DNA of 51,706 nucleotides from contig JALUXZ010000156.1 of the NCBI GenBank assembly GCA_027018935.1, forward strand, positions 1 to 51,706, written 5' to 3'. Below are positions 47,021-51,706 of this stretch, piece by piece. Within the stretch, counting starts at the first letter, position 1. Each line of letters starts with the position of its first letter. A program made the position numbers and the translations under genes. Under the pieces are notes generated by a model, which ran no database searches, was not told where the DNA came from, and saw only the letters and a program-made list of their open reading frames with translations. This stretch comes from Mariprofundaceae bacterium. GTDB taxonomy: Bacteria; Pseudomonadota; Zetaproteobacteria; Mariprofundales; Mariprofundaceae.

Positions 47021-47947
47021 TTGAAATATTTTTCGTTGATGTTGGTGCCAGATGCTGGGCAAGTGCGTACTTACCGTGTAAGTCAGCGTAGCTTGTTTTA
47101 TGTTGTAGGTACGGTTTTGGCACTATTGGCTTTTGGTGCATGGGGCACATACAGTGTTTATCAGGCGAAACAAATACAGTTAAGTTTGCAAAATTCGCAA
47201 ACTATGTTGCAAGTAGTACGTCAACGTCAGAATGAAGCCTATGCTGATATGCAAGCAAAGCTGGACATAGAAAAGAAGAAATTAGCTGTGTATGCACGCA
47301 ACCTTGGGCAAATTCAGGCCAGTGTGCTGCGTTTGGATTCACTTGGTGAACGTTTGGTTGAAGTGTCTAAATTGAATAAAAATGAATTTGATTTTGGCGT
47401 GACCCCTGCATTGGGTGGGCCTCGCCTTGAACAAACCCCCGTATTGGCTTTGGATGAGCAGATGCAGCATGTGGGTTTACAATTGACCCACTTGGATGCG
47501 CAGCTATCTGCGATTGATATGGTTTTGCAGGGTGAGCGTGAAGAAGGTTTGGCTCGTCCTCATGCATGGCCTACGGAAGGTGGTTATTTAAGTTCGCATT
47601 ATGGTATGCGTATTGACCCATTCACAGGGCAACGTGCCATGCACCGTGGTGTGGATATTGCCAATCGCTTTGGTGCAGCAGTATTGGCAGCGAGCCATGG
47701 TGTGGTGGTATTTGCGGGTAAAATGCGTGGTTATGGTTATTTGATTGAGATTGATCATGGTTATGGTTACCGCACACGTTATGGACATATGTCTAGTGCA
47801 GCAGTGAAAGCTGGCGATGAAGTTGATGCAAATCAGTTGATTGGACGGGTTGGCTCGACAGGGCATTCCACTGGTCCGCATTTGCATTTTGAAGTGCGTA
47901 AGTTTGGTAAAGATTTAAACCCTTCAACATATTTGCCAAGAGGTTGA
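47021..47947 (+). CDS. M23-family peptidase (LytM domain, N-terminal TM and coiled coil; TTG start)
   Basis: SHYGMRIDPFTGQRAMHRGVDIAN, GYGYRTRYGHMS, TGHSTGPHLHFEVR. Confidence 0.95.
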   Translation: MKYFSLMLVPDAGQVRTYRVSQRSLFYVVGTVLALLAFGAWGTYSVYQAKQIQLSLQNSQTMLQVVRQRQNEAYADMQAKLDIEKKKLAVYARNLGQIQASVLRLDSLGERLVEVSKLNKNEFDFGVTPALGGPRLEQTPVLALDEQMQHVGLQLTHLDAQLSAIDMVLQGEREEGLARPHAWPTEGGYLSSHYGMRIDPFTGQRAMHRGVDIANRFGAAVLAASHGVVVFAGKMRGYGYLIEIDHGYGYRTRYGHMSSAAVKAGDEVDANQLIGRVGSTGHSTGPHLHFEVRKFGKDLNPSTYLPRG

Positions 47948-47972
47948 TTTTTCATCATTAAGAATATGAAAG

Positions 47973-47999
47973 ACTGCCCTCTAGCTTAAGGCGGTTTTA
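47973..47999 (+). terminator. Possible terminator after the M23 peptidase gene
   Basis: actgccctctagcttaaggcggtttta stem (with G-U pairs) and short T tract. Confidence 0.4.
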
Positions 48000-48001
48000 G
48001 C

Positions 48002-48168
48002 TAAGGGCACCTCGAAAAACCTTGTGCGAGTCAAGCGCCGTTGATTTTTGTTTATAGCAAGGCGCAATGAGGTGGGTAATAGCAACGCTATTGCCCATTT
48101 TATTCAACGCCGCTAGGGACGAAAAGCACAAGTTTGACGAAGTAGCGAGGTTTTTCGAGGTGCCCCTA
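48002..48168. repeat. Family B TA-flanked element, uninterrupted copy (opposite orientation to 39745)
   Basis: TAAGGGCACCTCGAAAAACC...GGTTTTTCGAGGTGCCCCTA. Confidence 0.9.
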
Positions 48169-48786
48169 AGTGTAAGATAACCACTCAATTTTAGATTCTG
48201 GTACTGTTTTCATGCAATGCTTAAGAATTTTGTCTTGCTTGCGATAATATTTAATTTGATGAAATTGCCCATCATTCATTTCAAAATAAATTTTCTTTGG
48301 GCGATTGAAGGCTGTGAATACTCTCCATTCTTTATCTTCATTAGATGGGCCAATCAAAGAGTCTGCTCGTAACCACATTCCCCAAGCTATAGCAGAAGCA
48401 ATGATAGATCCCCAAGCATCCTTAGTAATTGCAAAGGAAATTATTAGGGTGGTAAGTACGCTAAGCATTCCTCCAAAGTGATTGATTGCTAGAAAGTCAT
48501 CTGGAACTATTGCAATATAGTGTTCATCTTCCTGTATTTCCTTTTCACTAAATAGTGCTTGCTTGATTAGAAGTAGAATTAATAAAAAAATGATAATCCC
48601 AGTTATTCTATCAACATTGACTGATAAGTCGTTGGTAAATTGAAGGAAGGTAATAAAACACCCCCCTAAAAATATCATTAACAAAGTATTTAATTTAATA
48701 ATTGAATGATTTGGAATTTTTGTTAGCCAAAAATCCACCATATACCAAATTCGAAAAAGAGGCTTAAATAGTTTGACCAACTTCAA
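48166..48786 (-). CDS. Integral membrane hypothetical protein
   Basis: ORF with several TM segments; AT-rich relative to neighbours. Confidence 0.6.
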   Translation of the reverse strand: MKLVKLFKPLFRIWYMVDFWLTKIPNHSIIKLNTLLMIFLGGCFITFLQFTNDLSVNVDRITGIIIFLLILLLIKQALFSEKEIQEDEHYIAIVPDDFLAINHFGGMLSVLTTLIISFAITKDAWGSIIASAIAWGMWLRADSLIGPSNEDKEWRVFTAFNRPKKIYFEMNDGQFHQIKYYRKQDKILKHCMKTVPESKIEWLSYT

Positions 48787-48836
48787 ATATTTTCATCCAT
48801 TTGTTTGAATGTTCATTTTTTTACTATATTTGCCTC

Positions 48837-51128
48837 TTAACTTGCACGAGCTGATGCAATCGCTGCCATATTCACAATATCATCAACACTAGCACCTGTT
48901 TGAAGTACATGAACCTGTTGTGGTAACCCGATTAAGATAGGGCCAATGGCAGTGCCTTTGCCCAATTCTTTGAGTAATTTATAAGCAATATTACCTGCCT
49001 GCATGGTTGGGAAAATCAGTACATTCGCAGCACCTTTGATATGCGAGAAAGGGTATTGTGCTAAAATATCTGGATTCACAGCCGTATCTGCTTGCATTTC
49101 ACCTTCAACAGCAATATTTGGGTGATCGCGGTGTAGAATTTGTACAGCATCGGCTACTTTTTTGGCTTCTGGGTGTGTTGCGCTACCAAAGTTGGAGAAA
49201 GAAAGCATGGCAATACGTGCTTCACAACCCAATGAAGCAGTTGTTTCAGCAGTAAGCACTGCTAATTCTGCTAATTGCTCTGCATTCATATCTACATTCA
49301 CGGTACAGTCAGCCATGAAATATGCATGGTCTTCCATGACCATCATATACATGCCATAAACGTGGTGGCGTTTGCCTGTGGTGCTGTCATGTCCTAAAAC
49401 TTGTAAGACTGGACGCAGTACATCGGGATAATGCGCAGTGCGCCCTGATAACATGCCATCAGCAAAGCATTGGCGCACCATCATAGCAGCCAATGTATTG
49501 CGATCATGGCGTAAATTTTTGGCTGCATCTTGGCGCAATACGCCCTGACGTTTGCGATCAAAATACCATGCATCGGCAAGGCTTTCAAAACGTGAATCTT
49601 CCAAATGTGGATCCAAAATTTCAATGCCATCAGCATTCAAATGCATAGCAGTGAATTGGGCATGGATGGTGTCTGGATTACCCATTAAAATAGGTTTGGC
49701 AATGCCTTCGTCACGCATAATGGTTGCTGCGCGAATGACTGTTTCATCATCACCTTCAGGTAAGACCAATTTAAGTGGTTGATGTTTGGCTTTTTCGATA
49801 ATCATGCGCATGAACGTACGCGATTGATCAATGCGATCACCCAAGCTTTCAGCATAAGCGGCATAATCTTCAATAGGTTTACGGGCTACACCCGTTTCGG
49901 CGGCAGCTTTGGCAACAGCAGCTGGTACGACTTCAATCAAACGTGGATCAAAGGGTTTGGGTAGAATATATTTGGGTCCGAAGCGTAATTCTTTTTCACC
50001 ATAAGCCTTTAATACAGAAGCTGGGACTTCTTCACGGGCAAGTTCTGCCAGTGCATAGACGGCAGCCAGTTTCATTTCTTCATTGAATGTGGTGGCGCGA
50101 GCATCGAGTGCGCCACGAAATAAAAATGGGAAGCCTAATACATTGTTGACTTGGTTAGGATGATCGGAACGACCTGTTGCCATGATTAAATCAGAGCGTG
50201 TTTGCATAGCGAGTTCATAGTCGATTTCTGGATTTGGATTTGCCATGGCAAATACAATGGGTCTATCTGCCATGCTTTGCAGCATTTCTGGTTTGACGAC
50301 ATTGCCTTGTGAAAGTCCAACAAATACATCTGCATCAACGATGACATCTTCAAGACTTTGAGCTTTTTCGCCATTGGCAAAATAGGCTTTGTGTGGAGGT
50401 AGTTCTTCTTCGCGGTTGTTGTGAATTACACCCTTGCGATCAAGAAAGAAGATATGTTCATGCTTGGCACCAAGTTGCTCGATGAGTTTCATGCAAGCAA
50501 AACCCGCAGCACCCGCACCAAGACAGACAATTTTGACATCTTCGATATTTTTATCCTGCAATTTTAGGGCATTGATAAATGCCGCAGCCATAATCACTGC
50601 TGTACCATGTTGATCATCATGCAATACGGGAATGTTCATGCGCTTTTTTAATTCTTCTTCGATGATAAAACATTCAGGCGCTTTAATGTCTTCTAAATTG
50701 ATGCCGCCGAAGGTGGGCTCTAAGCGTGCGACAGTTTCCACAAATGCCATCGGATCAAGCTCATCTACTTCCAAGTCAAACACATCAATATCAGCAAAGC
50801 GTTTGAATAATACACCCTTACCTTCCATCACAGGTTTGCCTGCCAAAGCACCGATGTTTCCAAGTCCTAGAACAGCTGTACCATTACTAATCACACCAAC
50901 CAAATTGGCGCGTGATGTGTATTCATCTGCTAATTCAGGATTTTTCTCAATAGCGAGACAAGGCTCTGCGACACCAGGTGTGTACGCCAATGATAAATCG
51001 CGCTGGGTGATGCAAGGTTTGCTAGCGCGAACAGTGATTTTTCCAGGTGTGGGGAGACGGTGATAGTCCAGTGCATCTTGACGTAACAAGGCTTTTTTCT
51101 GATCTTCGTTTTGTTCGTTGCTTGGCAT
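48837..51128 (-). CDS. maeB: NADP-dependent malic enzyme with C-terminal phosphotransacetylase-like domain
   Basis: LSLAYTPGVAEPC, HDDQHGTAVIMAAA, GAGAAGFACMKL; PTA-like C-terminus. Confidence 0.95.
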   Translation of the reverse strand: MPSNEQNEDQKKALLRQDALDYHRLPTPGKITVRASKPCITQRDLSLAYTPGVAEPCLAIEKNPELADEYTSRANLVGVISNGTAVLGLGNIGALAGKPVMEGKGVLFKRFADIDVFDLEVDELDPMAFVETVARLEPTFGGINLEDIKAPECFIIEEELKKRMNIPVLHDDQHGTAVIMAAAFINALKLQDKNIEDVKIVCLGAGAAGFACMKLIEQLGAKHEHIFFLDRKGVIHNNREEELPPHKAYFANGEKAQSLEDVIVDADVFVGLSQGNVVKPEMLQSMADRPIVFAMANPNPEIDYELAMQTRSDLIMATGRSDHPNQVNNVLGFPFLFRGALDARATTFNEEMKLAAVYALAELAREEVPASVLKAYGEKELRFGPKYILPKPFDPRLIEVVPAAVAKAAAETGVARKPIEDYAAYAESLGDRIDQSRTFMRMIIEKAKHQPLKLVLPEGDDETVIRAATIMRDEGIAKPILMGNPDTIHAQFTAMHLNADGIEILDPHLEDSRFESLADAWYFDRKRQGVLRQDAAKNLRHDRNTLAAMMVRQCFADGMLSGRTAHYPDVLRPVLQVLGHDSTTGKRHHVYGMYMMVMEDHAYFMADCTVNVDMNAEQLAELAVLTAETTASLGCEARIAMLSFSNFGSATHPEAKKVADAVQILHRDHPNIAVEGEMQADTAVNPDILAQYPFSHIKGAANVLIFPTMQAGNIAYKLLKELGKGTAIGPILIGLPQQVHVLQTGASVDDIVNMAAIASARAS

Positions 51129-51249
51129 GGAGGCTCCTAACTATCACTACTAGATTATAAGTGACCGCACCATAACATGAAACAAACGTGCAAATGAAGT
51201 GTTTTTCGGTAAGTGTGATGGAATGTTCGTGGTTTGGAGGTGCGATAGA

Positions 51250-51706
51250 ATGGATGCAACAATGCGTGTTGGTATTGCAGGGGCTGGGGCAGTTGGCTGC
51301 TTTTATGGGCTTGCATTGCAACGGGCTGGATTAGATGTGGTGTTTTTGGCGCGCGGTGCTCACTTGCAGGCATTACAGAATACAGGTCTTTGTTATGAAA
51401 GTGCTGGCAAACAAGATGTTTTTAGCGTGAATGCCAGTGATGATGTGGAAATATTGGCAGATTGCGATGTGATTTTATTGTGTTGTAAGACAACGCAATT
51501 GGATGATATGTGTGAATCATTATTGCATGTTGTAAAACCAACAGTGACATGGTTAACACTACAAAATGGTGTGCAAGCAGCTAATCAGGTGTCAACATAT
51601 TTCCCCAAGCACTGTGTGCTCGCAGCATCGGCATTTATTGGTGTGCGTATCGAAAAAGCGGGGCATGTAATTCATTCAGCAGCGGGTCATATTCGTTTGG
51701 GTAACT
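51250..51706 (+). CDS. panE: 2-dehydropantoate 2-reductase-like protein (partial, runs off window)
   Basis: MDATMRVGIAGAGAVGCFYGLALQRAGLDVVFLARG...VILLCCKTTQLDD; not in the ORF track because it is open at the edge. Confidence 0.82.
   Translation, partial: MDATMRVGIAGAGAVGCFYGLALQRAGLDVVFLARGAHLQALQNTGLCYESAGKQDVFSVNASDDVEILADCDVILLCCKTTQLDDMCESLLHVVKPTVTWLTLQNGVQAANQVSTYFPKHCVLAASAFIGVRIEKAGHVIHSAAGHIRLGN

Noticed and set aside
1-51706. tRNA/rRNA genes, CRISPR arrays, prophage
   Set aside because: No cloverleaf/T-loop signatures, no rRNA-like sequence, no regularly spaced repeats, no phage structural genes seen by eye

Overview
This 51.7 kb proteobacterial chromosomal window (Zetaproteobacteria-like by gene content, which I cannot confirm) has housekeeping blocks on both sides of an accessory region at about 18.4-34.5 kb. 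Left block: tolQRA/ybgC/ruvBAC, trxA, a MidA-type methyltransferase, a Ser/Thr kinase, an RNA m5U methyltransferase, a family-5 solute-binding protein, mutL, a CPA2 antiporter, miaA and hflX. Right block: mltF-like, htpG, a hybrid histidine kinase, panDCB, prmC-prfA-hemA, an M23 peptidase, maeB and a partial panE-like gene. The accessory region encodes an archaic (Csu/SCPU-type) chaperone-usher pilus: four SCPU-domain subunits, a chaperone, an usher, a LuxR-type two-component pair and a BTAD/SARP-like regulator. Toxin-antitoxin modules (VapBC-, ParDE-, HigBA-like and a decayed BrnTA) lie between the subunit genes. The observation I rate highest is an apparent SPOR domain at the N-terminus of the usher, upstream of the usher N-terminal domain. 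Other notable observations: three of the four SCPU subunits lack cysteines in the mature region, and there is no two-domain tip adhesin. Three families of short inverted-repeat (MITE-like) elements are present; one is nested in another with an apparent TA duplication, and several ends coincide with stop codons. All calls come from reading the sequence by eye; no database search was run.
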